From Syntrophomonadaceae bacterium (GTDB lineage: Bacteria > Bacillota > Dethiobacteria > DTU022): a DNA stretch of 6,164 bases. The stretch's first letter is position 1. The number at the start of each line of letters is the position of its first letter. A program made the translations under genes and the position numbers. Location of the stretch: the NCBI GenBank assembly GCA_007127255.1, contig SKZS01000092.1:1-6164 (forward strand), given 5' to 3'. Positions 1 to 6,042 of this stretch are shown here, piece by piece. The notes beneath the pieces are model-generated. The model did no database searches. It was not told the DNA's origin and was given only the letters and a program-made list of their open reading frames with translations.

Positions 1-234
1 AGTATTGCACGCAAAATAAAGGGCCGCAGTGCTGTGATGCTTAAAGGCAGCGGCGCCTTATGCTGCGGACCGGATAAAAGTGATGCTTTAGCTGCGGCTA
101 TTATTATGGATAAAAACTGTAAAGCGATTATTGCCTCCACCTTTTTCGGACAGGGCAAACCGATAAACCCGCTGGAGTGTATGCTGATGCGTTTTATTTA
201 TTTAAAACGATATTCAAAAAAAGCTGATCATTAA
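1..234 (+). CDS. Class II aldolase/adducin-like protein, C-terminal part (5' end outside window)
   Basis: The frame is open from the first base and ends at TAA 232-234, leaving 77 residues of a longer protein. The internal GTG/ATG at 34-39 is probably not the start, because coding sequence continues upstream of it. The visible pattern is a hydrophobic strand, then LKGSGALCCG, an Ala-rich helix (SDALAAAIIMDKNCKA) and a closing helix with LMRFIYLKRYSKKA. This matches the end of the class II aldolase fold, where the strand usually reads LLxNHGxxxxG. Members include fuculose- and ribulose-phosphate aldolases and decarboxylase-like or non-catalytic relatives. Here the usual His, a metal ligand (His155 in FucA), appears to be Ser, so catalysis by the standard mechanism is uncertain. 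The two other His ligands would lie upstream of the window. Family assignment is by recognition of a short fragment; the substrate cannot be inferred. It converges on the binding-protein gene. Confidence 0.6.
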   Translation, partial: SIARKIKGRSAVMLKGSGALCCGPDKSDALAAAIIMDKNCKAIIASTFFGQGKPINPLECMLMRFIYLKRYSKKADH

Positions 235-237
235 AAC

Positions 238-285
238 AACAAGGGCTGCCATTTGAGGGCAGCCCTTGTTAACAACGTTTTTTTT
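238..285. terminator. Rho-independent terminator, probably bidirectional, between convergent genes
   Basis: A perfect 13-bp stem pairs AACAAGGGCTGCC (238-250) with GGCAGCCCTTGTT (258-270) around a 7-nt loop. On the + strand an eight-T run follows at 278-285, seven bases past the stem, which suits termination of the aldolase-like gene whose stop is four bases upstream. Read on the minus strand, the hairpin lies 19 bases past the stop of the binding-protein gene and is followed by TTGTTTTAA, a weaker U-rich tail. It probably ends both transcripts, with the stronger signal on the + strand. Confidence 0.85.
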
Positions 286-288
286 ATC

Positions 289-1863
289 TTATTCTTCTAT
301 TGATACATCCTGAAGCATAAACATACTGGCAGGGGTTACCCAGAAATTCTGGACATTATTGTTAACTCCGACCAGGTTCTCGTTATAGACGAGATAAAGC
401 ATCGGGGCATCTTCAATAAGTATTTCCTGAAGCTCGCTGTAGATCGCTAAGCGTTCATCAGGATCAGACTCCTGACGCCCTCTGTCAAGAAGTTCGTCAG
501 CTTCATCACTTCTGTAGAAAGCACGGTTGCCCGGAGCCCCTACATTGTCTGAATGAAAAAGAGCATAAACGGCGTAGTCAGCATCAAGTGTTGGAGTAGA
601 CCATCCAAGGATGAACATCTCGTGTTCCCCTGCGCCTGTTCCATCAAGGTATGCGCCCCATTCGAGAACTTCGACGCTAACATCGATGTTAAGCTCTCTC
701 AATTCTGATTGCAGGTATTCTGCGATCATAATCCGGACAGGGTTGTCGTTTGTCCAGATTGTAGCTTCAAAACCATCTTCATATCCTGCTTCCGCCAGCA
801 GCTCTTTCGCTGCTTCAACATCATATGGCAATCCGCTTATTGTCGGATCGTGTCCGAAGACACCTGGCGCAATTGGTCCTTCTGCAGGAATAGCAGTGCC
901 TTCGTAAGCACCTTCAATAATTTCTTCCTTGTTAATAGCCATTGATATTGCCTGGCGGACTCTTACATCATCATAAGGAGCTTTGTCCAGATTGTAGCCA
1001 ATATAGGCCATAACTGTAACCGAAGTAATATTCATAGAGGCATTGTCCATATTCTCAACGCGGCCCATATCACTTGGCTCAACCGGATCAGCAATATGAG
1101 CATAGCCGGTTTCCAGTTCAGATAAACGGGTCAGGCTTTCAGGGACAACTTTCCAGGTTACACGGTTAAGTTTTGCATTATCACCCCAATAATCATCATT
1201 GCGAACCATTACCAGCTGGTCACCGGGATCCCAGCTTTCAAGTTTAAAAAAGCCGGTTCCGACAGGATTTTGTGCAAGATATGTGCCTGCTTCATTACCA
1301 GCTGCCATTTCTTCATAATCAGCTTCGATTGCAGCAGGGCTAATTATTGCACCTCCACTATGAGCCAGGTGAGCTGGCAGCGGTGCAAATGGAAATTCGG
1401 TAACAAACTGTACAGTGTAGTCATCTACAACTATAACTTCTTCAAGCATGGAGAACAGGAAGAGACGAGGAGAAGCAACATCCGGATCCAGCAGACGATC
1501 AAAAGAGGCCTTCACTGCTTCTGCAGTAAAATCAGAGCCATCATGGAAGGTAACCCCTTCACGCAGGGTAAATTCCCAGGTTACATCATCAACTGCTTCC
1601 CAATCTGTAGCCAGTAATGGCTGAAGTACGCTGTTTTCATCAAATTGTACTAGTGATTCATAGATGCTGATACAAACGTTTGCTGACGGGACATCATTTG
1701 AACCGTGTGGGTCAAGTGAAACTGCGTCTGACAAGGTGGCAATTATCAGATCACCGCCATCTTCCACAGCTTCGTCATCTACCTCGGCAGGTCCGCAGGC
1801 GACTAAAAGCACGGGTACCAAAAACAAAACCAGAATAAACCATGCCAATCTTTTCACTTTCAT
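289..1863 (-). CDS. gsiB: Peptide/glutathione-type ABC transporter substrate-binding lipoprotein (SBP family 5, GsiB-like)
   Basis: Extracellular receptor that would bind a small peptide or glutathione-like ligand and deliver it to the permeases encoded divergently. Residue numbers here count from the TTG at 1869. The N-terminus has KVKR, a hydrophobic stretch (about 8-24) and lipobox L-V-A-C with Cys25, so it should be a membrane-anchored lipoprotein. Family 5 features follow: WEFTLREGVTFHDG (98-111), TAEAVKASFDRLLDP (115-129), NPVGTGFFKLESW (201-213), DDVRVRQAISMAINKE (300-315) and GWSTPTLDADYA (422-433), the last typical of the GsiB group. Length is normal for the family. I prefer ATG at 1861-1863 (524 residues) over TTG at 1867-1869 because AAGGGGG lies 10 bases before ATG but only 4 before TTG. 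The mature chain is strikingly acidic. The acidic linker after the Cys (DDEAVEDGGD) is probably a flexible tether. Family and export are secure; the exact ligand is not. Confidence 0.93.
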   Translation of the reverse strand: MKVKRLAWFILVLFLVPVLLVACGPAEVDDEAVEDGGDLIIATLSDAVSLDPHGSNDVPSANVCISIYESLVQFDENSVLQPLLATDWEAVDDVTWEFTLREGVTFHDGSDFTAEAVKASFDRLLDPDVASPRLFLFSMLEEVIVVDDYTVQFVTEFPFAPLPAHLAHSGGAIISPAAIEADYEEMAAGNEAGTYLAQNPVGTGFFKLESWDPGDQLVMVRNDDYWGDNAKLNRVTWKVVPESLTRLSELETGYAHIADPVEPSDMGRVENMDNASMNITSVTVMAYIGYNLDKAPYDDVRVRQAISMAINKEEIIEGAYEGTAIPAEGPIAPGVFGHDPTISGLPYDVEAAKELLAEAGYEDGFEATIWTNDNPVRIMIAEYLQSELRELNIDVSVEVLEWGAYLDGTGAGEHEMFILGWSTPTLDADYAVYALFHSDNVGAPGNRAFYRSDEADELLDRGRQESDPDERLAIYSELQEILIEDAPMLYLVYNENLVGVNNNVQNFWVTPASMFMLQDVSIEE

Positions 1864-1870
1864 TCTCAAA

Positions 1871-1881
1871 CTTCCCCCTTT
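1871..1881 (-). promoter_or_regulatory. Ribosome binding site of the binding-protein gene
   Basis: On the minus strand this reads AAAGGGGGAAG. The spacing (10 bases to ATG at 1863, 4 bases to TTG at 1869) favours the ATG as the true start, so two residues (M-R) of the longer reading are probably untranslated. Confidence 0.65.
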
Positions 1882-1896
1882 GTTTATAGGCTTTCA

Positions 1897-1985
1897 TGTG
1901 CTGCTTTAGTATAGTTTCAACTACTTAAATATTTTATTTGTAAAATGTGTTAAATAATAAAATAAGACTATAAAAATGCAGCACA
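1897..1985. repeat. Spaced imperfect inverted repeat (19 bp arms) in the divergent region
   Basis: The left arm, 1897-1915, reads TGTGCTGCTTTAGTATAGT. The right arm, 1967-1985, reads ACTATAAAAATGCAGCACA, whose reverse complement matches the left arm at 16 of 19 positions, including an exact eight-base TGTGCTGC. The arms are 51 bases apart, and an AT-only-stem hairpin (ATTTTA-TTTG-TAAAAT, 1931-1946) sits between them. They lie between the candidate promoter at 1995-2023 and the start of the binding-protein gene. If that promoter is used, the arms fall in the 5' leader of the mRNA, where they could pair and bring the ribosome site close to the 5' end. Alternatively they are two copies of a protein binding site in opposite orientation. 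The match is seen directly; the role is inferred. Confidence 0.55.
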
Positions 1986-1994
1986 ATTGATTAT

Positions 1995-2023
1995 ACTATA
2001 CATAATGTTTTATTAAAAGACAA
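1995..2023 (-). promoter_or_regulatory. Candidate sigma-A promoter for the binding-protein gene
   Basis: Reading the minus strand, -35 TTGTCT (2023-2018) and -10 TATAGT (2000-1995) are separated by exactly 17 bases, matching the consensus at 4/6 and 5/6. A perfect TATAAT overlaps just downstream (1995-1990), but its upstream hexamer at proper spacing is poor. Transcription would begin near 1988 and give a leader of roughly 125 bases. For the + strand operon only a weak pair is visible in the same stretch, TTGATT (1987-1992), 18 bases, then TATTAA (2011-2016), so I do not list it separately. The rest of 1864-2081 is AT-rich with no gene. Confidence 0.45.
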
Positions 2024-2081
2024 GATAAAAATCAGCTTATTAAAGGTTACATTAGAAAGAGGGGGAGGAAGTCTATATTAT

Positions 2082-2975
2082 ATGAGCGGACTGGTGCATG
2101 AAACAAGTGGAGTAGAACATCAACCTATCCGGGGAGCTTCCGGATTGCGGATAATTTATAAAAAGTTGAGCAGAAATAAAGCAGCCCTTATTGGGGGTTA
2201 TCTAATTGTCTTTTTTGTGATTGTTTCTATCGTCGGACCTCATCTAACAGTTCATGATCCAGTAAGTGTTGATTATTCAACCAGGCTTTTAGCTCCTTCT
2301 TCAGATTTCTGGCTTGGAACAGACCATAACGGAAGGGATATATTTACCCGCCTAGTTCACGGTATGTCCATCACTCTTTATATCGGGTTTTTATCAGTAT
2401 TAATTGGAGTTTTTATAGGGGTTCCCCTGGGAATAGTTGCCGGTTATTACGGTAAAATTATCGATACCTTCATAATGCGTTGTATCGATGTCTTGCTGGC
2501 ATTTCCCGGTATTTTACTGGCGATTGCCCTGGTCAGCGTCCTCGGTGGCAGTATTATTAATGTTATCATTGCTGTCGGTATTTTTTCAGTTCCCGGTTTT
2601 GCCAGAATTGTCAGGGGTTCTACGATGGCTGTAAGCAAGCTGGAATACATTGACGCTGTTCGCGCTCTTGGAGCAACAGACCTGCGGATTATTTTCTTAC
2701 ACATACTGCCCAATATAGTTTCTCCAATAATAGTTCAGGCTACCATAAGAGTAGCGATTGCCATTCTTATTGCCAGCGGTCTTTCGTTTCTTGGTCTCGG
2801 TGCCCAGCCACCAACCCCAGAGTGGGGTGCTATGCTGAGCCAGGGGCGCAGTTACATGTTTGATCATCCTCATGTGGCCCTGTTTCCTGGGCTGGCTATT
2901 GTTTCAGTTGTTCTTGCTTTTAATCTTTTTGGGGATGGTTTAAGAGATGCTTTTGACCCCAGGTCGAAAGCTTAG
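2082..2975 (+). CDS. dppC: Peptide ABC transporter permease, DppC/OppC/GsiD type
   Basis: One of the two membrane subunits of a peptide importer; with the DppB-type partner it would form the translocation path. A long cytoplasmic N-terminus precedes the first membrane helix (about 34-54). Then come the OppC-N hallmark LGTDHNGRDIFTR (78-90) and several hydrophobic helices. The EAA loop (188-211, EYIDAVRALGATD...) is the coupling site for the ATPases, and the C-type signature GLSFLGLGAQPPTPEWG spans 233-249. At 297 residues it is the usual family length. The start is ATG 2082; GGGGGAGG at 2061-2068 is strong but 13 bases away, longer than ideal, and no better in-frame start is nearby. It is the first gene of the four-gene operon, placed before the B-type subunit, the reverse of the common order. 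Subtype is clear; peptide versus glutathione specificity is not fixed by the permease. Confidence 0.93.
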   Translation: MSGLVHETSGVEHQPIRGASGLRIIYKKLSRNKAALIGGYLIVFFVIVSIVGPHLTVHDPVSVDYSTRLLAPSSDFWLGTDHNGRDIFTRLVHGMSITLYIGFLSVLIGVFIGVPLGIVAGYYGKIIDTFIMRCIDVLLAFPGILLAIALVSVLGGSIINVIIAVGIFSVPGFARIVRGSTMAVSKLEYIDAVRALGATDLRIIFLHILPNIVSPIIVQATIRVAIAILIASGLSFLGLGAQPPTPEWGAMLSQGRSYMFDHPHVALFPGLAIVSVVLAFNLFGDGLRDAFDPRSKA

Positions 2976-2977
2976 AT

Positions 2978-2996
2978 AAGGAGGGATTCTTGATTG
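2978..2996 (+). promoter_or_regulatory. Ribosome binding site and TTG start of the DppB-type gene
   Basis: AAGGAGGG (2978-2985) is a near-perfect Shine-Dalgarno sequence. It lies eight bases before TTG at 2994-2996, which opens the frame with M-L-Q-F-V-V-R-R, the expected family N-terminus. No in-frame ATG or GTG lies close, so the TTG is taken as the start. The site sits within the 18-base gap after the preceding stop. Confidence 0.8.
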
Positions 2997-3914
2997 CTTC
3001 AATTTGTTGTTCGCAGATTTATTCAAACTATACCGGTAGTAATTGGGGTTACCGTACTTGTATTTTCACTGATGCATCTTATTCCCGGAGATCCTGCCCA
3101 GATTATGGCAGGGGAAGCAGCGCAGGCAGAAACAGTTGAAGCAATGCGGGAAAGACTTGGTTTAAACGATCCTATACCGGTTCAATATTTTAGATATATG
3201 GGTAATCTGCTTCAGGGAGATCTGGGCCAATCTGTGCGCAGCAGCCGATCAGTAGTTGATGAAATCCAACCCCGGTTCTGGATTACGATGCGGCTGGCTC
3301 TCTACAGTATGTTTGTCAGTGTAATTATTGGTTTGGTGGCCGGAGTTATATCCGCGGTACGCAGGTACAGTCTGTCTGACAGTATGATCATGGTAGCTGC
3401 CCTTATTGGTTTCTCCATGCCAAGCTTTTGGTTGGGGCTGATGCTTATCAAATATATTTCTATAGATCTGGCGCTGCTGCCGCCATCTGGGTGGGGAACC
3501 TGGCAGCAGGCAATTCTACCGGTTATAGCTCTTGGAACCGCGGGAGCAGCGATCATAGCAAGGATGACCCGTTCAAGCATGCTTGATGTGATAAACCAGG
3601 ACTATATCCGTACGGCCAGGGCAAAGGGATTAAAGGAAAGAGTGGTTATTTATAAGCACGGCCTGAAAAATGCCTTAATACCTGTAGTAACAGTGGTCGG
3701 TATCGAAATGGGTATGCTGCTTTCGGGAACTGTTCTAACAGAAACCGTATTTGCGGTGAATGGTATGGGGCGCCTGGCTATTGATGCGATTAGATCGCGC
3801 GATTTCCCACTGGTGCAGGGGATCGTCCTGGTATTTGCCCTGACCTTTGTAACAGTAAATTTCCTTGTAGATATTTCCTATCGGTATCTGAATAAAAGGA
3901 TTGAACTTAATTAA
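2994..3914 (+). CDS. dppB: Peptide ABC transporter permease, DppB/OppB/GsiC type
   Basis: Second membrane subunit of the importer, pairing with the upstream C-type permease. Family marks in order: a first membrane helix from about residue 9 ending in LIPGDP (29-34), LGLNDPIPVQY (55-65) and GDLGQS (75-80) in the outer loop, then membrane helices. The EAA loop (202-230, DYIRTARAKGL...HGLKNALIP) contacts an ATPase. LTETVFAVNGMGRL (248-261) is the B-type C-terminal signature, although the usual FxWPGxG reads FAVNGMG, with Asn where Pro is common. Its length of 306 residues equals that of E. coli GsiC as I recall it, and the sequence resembles GsiC closely. It starts with TTG 18 bases after the previous stop and ends 33 bases before the DppD-type gene, consistent with one transcript. 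Confidence 0.93.
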   Translation: MLQFVVRRFIQTIPVVIGVTVLVFSLMHLIPGDPAQIMAGEAAQAETVEAMRERLGLNDPIPVQYFRYMGNLLQGDLGQSVRSSRSVVDEIQPRFWITMRLALYSMFVSVIIGLVAGVISAVRRYSLSDSMIMVAALIGFSMPSFWLGLMLIKYISIDLALLPPSGWGTWQQAILPVIALGTAGAAIIARMTRSSMLDVINQDYIRTARAKGLKERVVIYKHGLKNALIPVVTVVGIEMGMLLSGTVLTETVFAVNGMGRLAIDAIRSRDFPLVQGIVLVFALTFVTVNFLVDISYRYLNKRIELN

Positions 3915-3947
3915 TGACAGCTTTTATTTTGAAAGAGGTGCAATCGA

Positions 3948-4961
3948 ATGAACACAGCCGTACCCATATTGCAGATTAAGAATCTTCGGACATCATTTTT
4001 CACTGATGAAGGTGAAATAAAAGCTGTCGACGGGGTTACTTTAAGTGTATCGAAAGGCGGAACGATCGGGGTTGTTGGAGAATCCGGTTGTGGAAAAAGC
4101 GTTATGGCTCTTTCTGTTTTACGGCTTGTTGAAAAGCCGGGGAAAATAGTTGATGGCGAAATATTGTTAGACGGTTATAATATCCTGGAATTGAGCGAAA
4201 ATGAAATGCGCGATATCAGGGGTTGTAAGGTTTCGATGATTTTTCAGGAGCCGATGACCTCCTTGAACCCGGTTTTGACAATCGGTGAGCAGATCAGGGA
4301 ATCTTATAAGATCCACCAGAATATGGGCAAAAAAGAAGCATCGGACAAATCCTTGGAGATGCTGAAACTGGTTGGAATAGCTTCTCCGGAAAAAAGAATG
4401 GGACAGTATCCTTACGAATTGTCCGGAGGGATGCGGCAGAGAGTAATGATAGCCATGGCGCTGGCCTGCGTTCCGGATCTTTTAATTGCCGATGAGCCGA
4501 CAACAGCGCTGGATGTTACAATACAGGCGCAAATATTAGAACTGGTCAAGGAGCTCCAGGAGAAGCTCGGAATGTCTGTTATATTTATTACACATGATCT
4601 CGGAATTGTTGCCGAAACATGCAGTCATGTAGCAGTAATGTATTGCGGTAGTATAGTTGAATATGCAGATGCTGAAACCTTGTTCGGCAGCCCAAAGCAT
4701 CCTTATACAGCCGGATTATTTAATTCTCTCCCCCGTCATGATGTTGACAAAGAGGAGTTGGAGGCAATTAAAGGGTCTGTTCCCAGCCCGTCTGATATGC
4801 CTCAGGGATGCCGCTTTACTCCTCGCTGTCCATATGCAGAAGATATATGTTCGAAAAACTTTCCGGATTTAATAAAAATTAATGGTAACAATCTGGTCAG
4901 GTGTTGGATCTATACGGATCAGTGGAAAGGTGCCCGGGAGGTGACCCATTTTGATCGGTAA
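3948..4961 (+). CDS. dppD: Peptide ABC transporter ATP-binding protein, DppD/OppD type
   Basis: Cytoplasmic ATPase that powers uptake together with the DppF-type subunit. Complete motifs: Walker A GESGCGKS (44-51), Q-loop Gln100 in FQEPMTSLNP, signature LSGGM (158-162), Walker B LLIADE with catalytic Glu183, D-loop ALD (187-189) and His216 in ITHDLG. The C-terminal oligopeptide/dipeptide domain begins near HPYTAGL (251-257) and carries four cysteines (288, 294, 301, 319). Their spacing, C-x5-C-x6-C-x17-C, resembles the set that holds a [4Fe-4S] cluster in a characterised thermophile DppD; cluster presence here is inferred. At 337 residues it is of normal length. Start ATG 3948 has AAAGAGGTG (3932-3940) seven bases upstream. 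Its last 11 bases overlap the next gene, suggesting translational coupling. Confidence 0.95.
   Translation: MNTAVPILQIKNLRTSFFTDEGEIKAVDGVTLSVSKGGTIGVVGESGCGKSVMALSVLRLVEKPGKIVDGEILLDGYNILELSENEMRDIRGCKVSMIFQEPMTSLNPVLTIGEQIRESYKIHQNMGKKEASDKSLEMLKLVGIASPEKRMGQYPYELSGGMRQRVMIAMALACVPDLLIADEPTTALDVTIQAQILELVKELQEKLGMSVIFITHDLGIVAETCSHVAVMYCGSIVEYADAETLFGSPKHPYTAGLFNSLPRHDVDKEELEAIKGSVPSPSDMPQGCRFTPRCPYAEDICSKNFPDLIKINGNNLVRCWIYTDQWKGAREVTHFDR
4936..4953 (+). promoter_or_regulatory. Ribosome binding site and TTG start of the DppF-type gene, inside dppD
   Basis: GGGAGG (4936-4941) lies within the end of the upstream reading frame, nine bases before TTG at 4951-4953. The TTG begins 11 bases before the end of dppD, whose TAA is 4959-4961. 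The frame opens M-I-G-K-E-L-L-K-V-N-N-L, the usual start of a DppF protein, and no ATG is available nearby. Confidence 0.75.
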
Positions 4962-5946
4962 AGAGTTGTTGAAGGTAAATAATCTGAAAAAATATTTTCC
5001 GATTCAAGGTGGCTTTCTAGGTCGGACTGTAAATCATGTCAAGGCTGTTGACGATATTTCTTTTAATGTTTATGAAGGAGAAACTGTCAGCCTGGTCGGG
5101 GAATCGGGATGTGGAAAATCGACCGCTGGAAGGGTTATCCTGCGCCTGGAAGAACCGACTGCAGGAGAAGTTATTTTTAATGAAATTAATATGACTTCCC
5201 TGGACAAAGCTAACCTAAGAAAGATGCGCAAAGATCTGCAAATTATTTTTCAGGATCCTTTTGCTTCAATTAATCCACGGCAAACTGTAGCACAGGTTTT
5301 AGAAGAGGCTCTGCAAATTCAAAATTTAGCACCTGCTGAGCAGCGTAGATCACGCGCGCTTGAATTATTGGAAACGGTAGGTCTGGCGCCTTATCAGGCA
5401 GACCGCTACCCACATGAATTCAGCGGTGGACAAAGACAGCGGGTGGGCATAGCAAGAGCACTTTCTTTGAATCCGAAGCTTATTATATGTGATGAAGCTG
5501 TTTCGGCATTGGATGTATCGATCAGGGCCCAGATATTGAACCTGTTGAAGAAACTGCAAAGAGAATTCAGTCTTACCTACCTGTTTATCTCACATGATCT
5601 TGGTGTGGTTCGTCATATATCTGATCGTATTATTGTTATGTATTTAGGTCGAATTATGGAAATAGCCGATAAGATCTCTCTTTTTGAAAATGCGCAGCAT
5701 CCTTATACCAGGGCCCTTTTATCTGCCATTCCTATTCCCCGTCCGGGCAGAAAAAGGGAGCGGATGGTGCTTGCAGGAGATGTTCCCTCTGCAATTGACC
5801 CGCCGGTAGGATGCAGATTTCATACCCGCTGTCCTTACGTCAGAGATAACTGCAAAGAGGAAGTTCCCCAGTTAAGGTCTGCAGGTAATATGGCTGCCGG
5901 GCACCTGACAGCATGTCACTACTTTGAAGAAATAAACTCTCCTTGA
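4951..5946 (+). CDS. dppF: Peptide ABC transporter ATP-binding protein, DppF/OppF type
   Basis: Second cytoplasmic ATPase of the importer. All catalytic motifs are present, so neither site of the D/F pair looks degenerate: Walker A GESGCGKS (50-57), Gln101 in FQDPFASINPR, signature FSGGQRQR (157-164), Walker B LIICDE with Glu182 and His215 in ISHDLG. The post-Walker B segment reads DEAVSALD, the F-type version of DEPTTALD, with Ala in place of the common Pro. The C-terminal domain (from about QHPYTRALLSAIP, 249-261) has CRFHTRCPYVRDNC with cysteines 288, 294 and 301, plus Cys322 in ACHYF, parallel to the cysteine set in the D subunit. At 331 residues it is full length. It overlaps dppD by 11 bases, starts with TTG and ends the operon; no terminator hairpin is visible after its TGA. 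Confidence 0.95.
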   Translation: MIGKELLKVNNLKKYFPIQGGFLGRTVNHVKAVDDISFNVYEGETVSLVGESGCGKSTAGRVILRLEEPTAGEVIFNEINMTSLDKANLRKMRKDLQIIFQDPFASINPRQTVAQVLEEALQIQNLAPAEQRRSRALELLETVGLAPYQADRYPHEFSGGQRQRVGIARALSLNPKLIICDEAVSALDVSIRAQILNLLKKLQREFSLTYLFISHDLGVVRHISDRIIVMYLGRIMEIADKISLFENAQHPYTRALLSAIPIPRPGRKRERMVLAGDVPSAIDPPVGCRFHTRCPYVRDNCKEEVPQLRSAGNMAAGHLTACHYFEEINSP

Positions 5947-5967
5947 AATGCTGATTTTGAATTAATT

Positions 5968-5976
5968 TGTTATAAT
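5968..5976 (+). promoter_or_regulatory. Extended -10 promoter upstream of the Lgt-like gene
   Basis: TGTTATAAT (5968-5976) is a perfect TGn-TATAAT extended -10 element. No good -35 sits at 16-18 bases; the nearest candidate, TTGAAA (5943-5948), is 22 bases away. Extended -10 promoters often work without a -35. Transcription would start near 5983, at the edge of a small inverted repeat, GTTTAA-GTT-TTAAAC (5985-5999). The 96-base spacer 5947-6042 holds this site and the ribosome site AAAAAAGGGGG (6021-6031), but no gene and no clear terminator, so read-through from the transporter operon is also possible. Confidence 0.55.
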
Positions 5977-6042
5977 ATACAGTAGTTTAAGTTTTAAACG
6001 TTTGGCCTGGGTTCTATGTGAAAAAAGGGGGTTGAATATTTT

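Noticed and set aside
34..39. GTG/ATG as the start of a short 66-residue gene
   Set aside because: The frame is open and protein-like from base 1, there is no ribosome site, and the fragment reads as the end of a longer aldolase-like protein.
1270..1617. 115-codon open frame on the + strand
   Set aside because: It lies antisense inside the secure binding-protein gene, has no ribosome site and a low-complexity, Cys-rich composition typical of a shadow frame.
1864..1869. TTG start two codons upstream for the binding-protein gene
   Set aside because: Only four bases separate it from the ribosome site, while the ATG at 1863 has about ten; the longer version adds only M-R.
2447..2713. 88-codon open frame on the - strand inside the DppC-type gene
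   Set aside because: Shadow of the permease coding frame; no recognisable domain or start signals.
3302..3580. 92-codon open frame on the - strand inside the DppB-type gene
   Set aside because: Shadow frame antisense to a gene with full family motifs.
4657..4872. 71-codon open frame overlapping the DppD-type gene in another + frame
   Set aside because: The overlapping frame encodes the conserved C-terminal domain with its cysteine set; the alternative has no support.
5985..5999. GTTTAA-GTT-TTAAAC as a terminator of the transporter operon
   Set aside because: The stem is short and mostly A-T, and no T-run follows; its place at the predicted transcription start makes a terminator unlikely.
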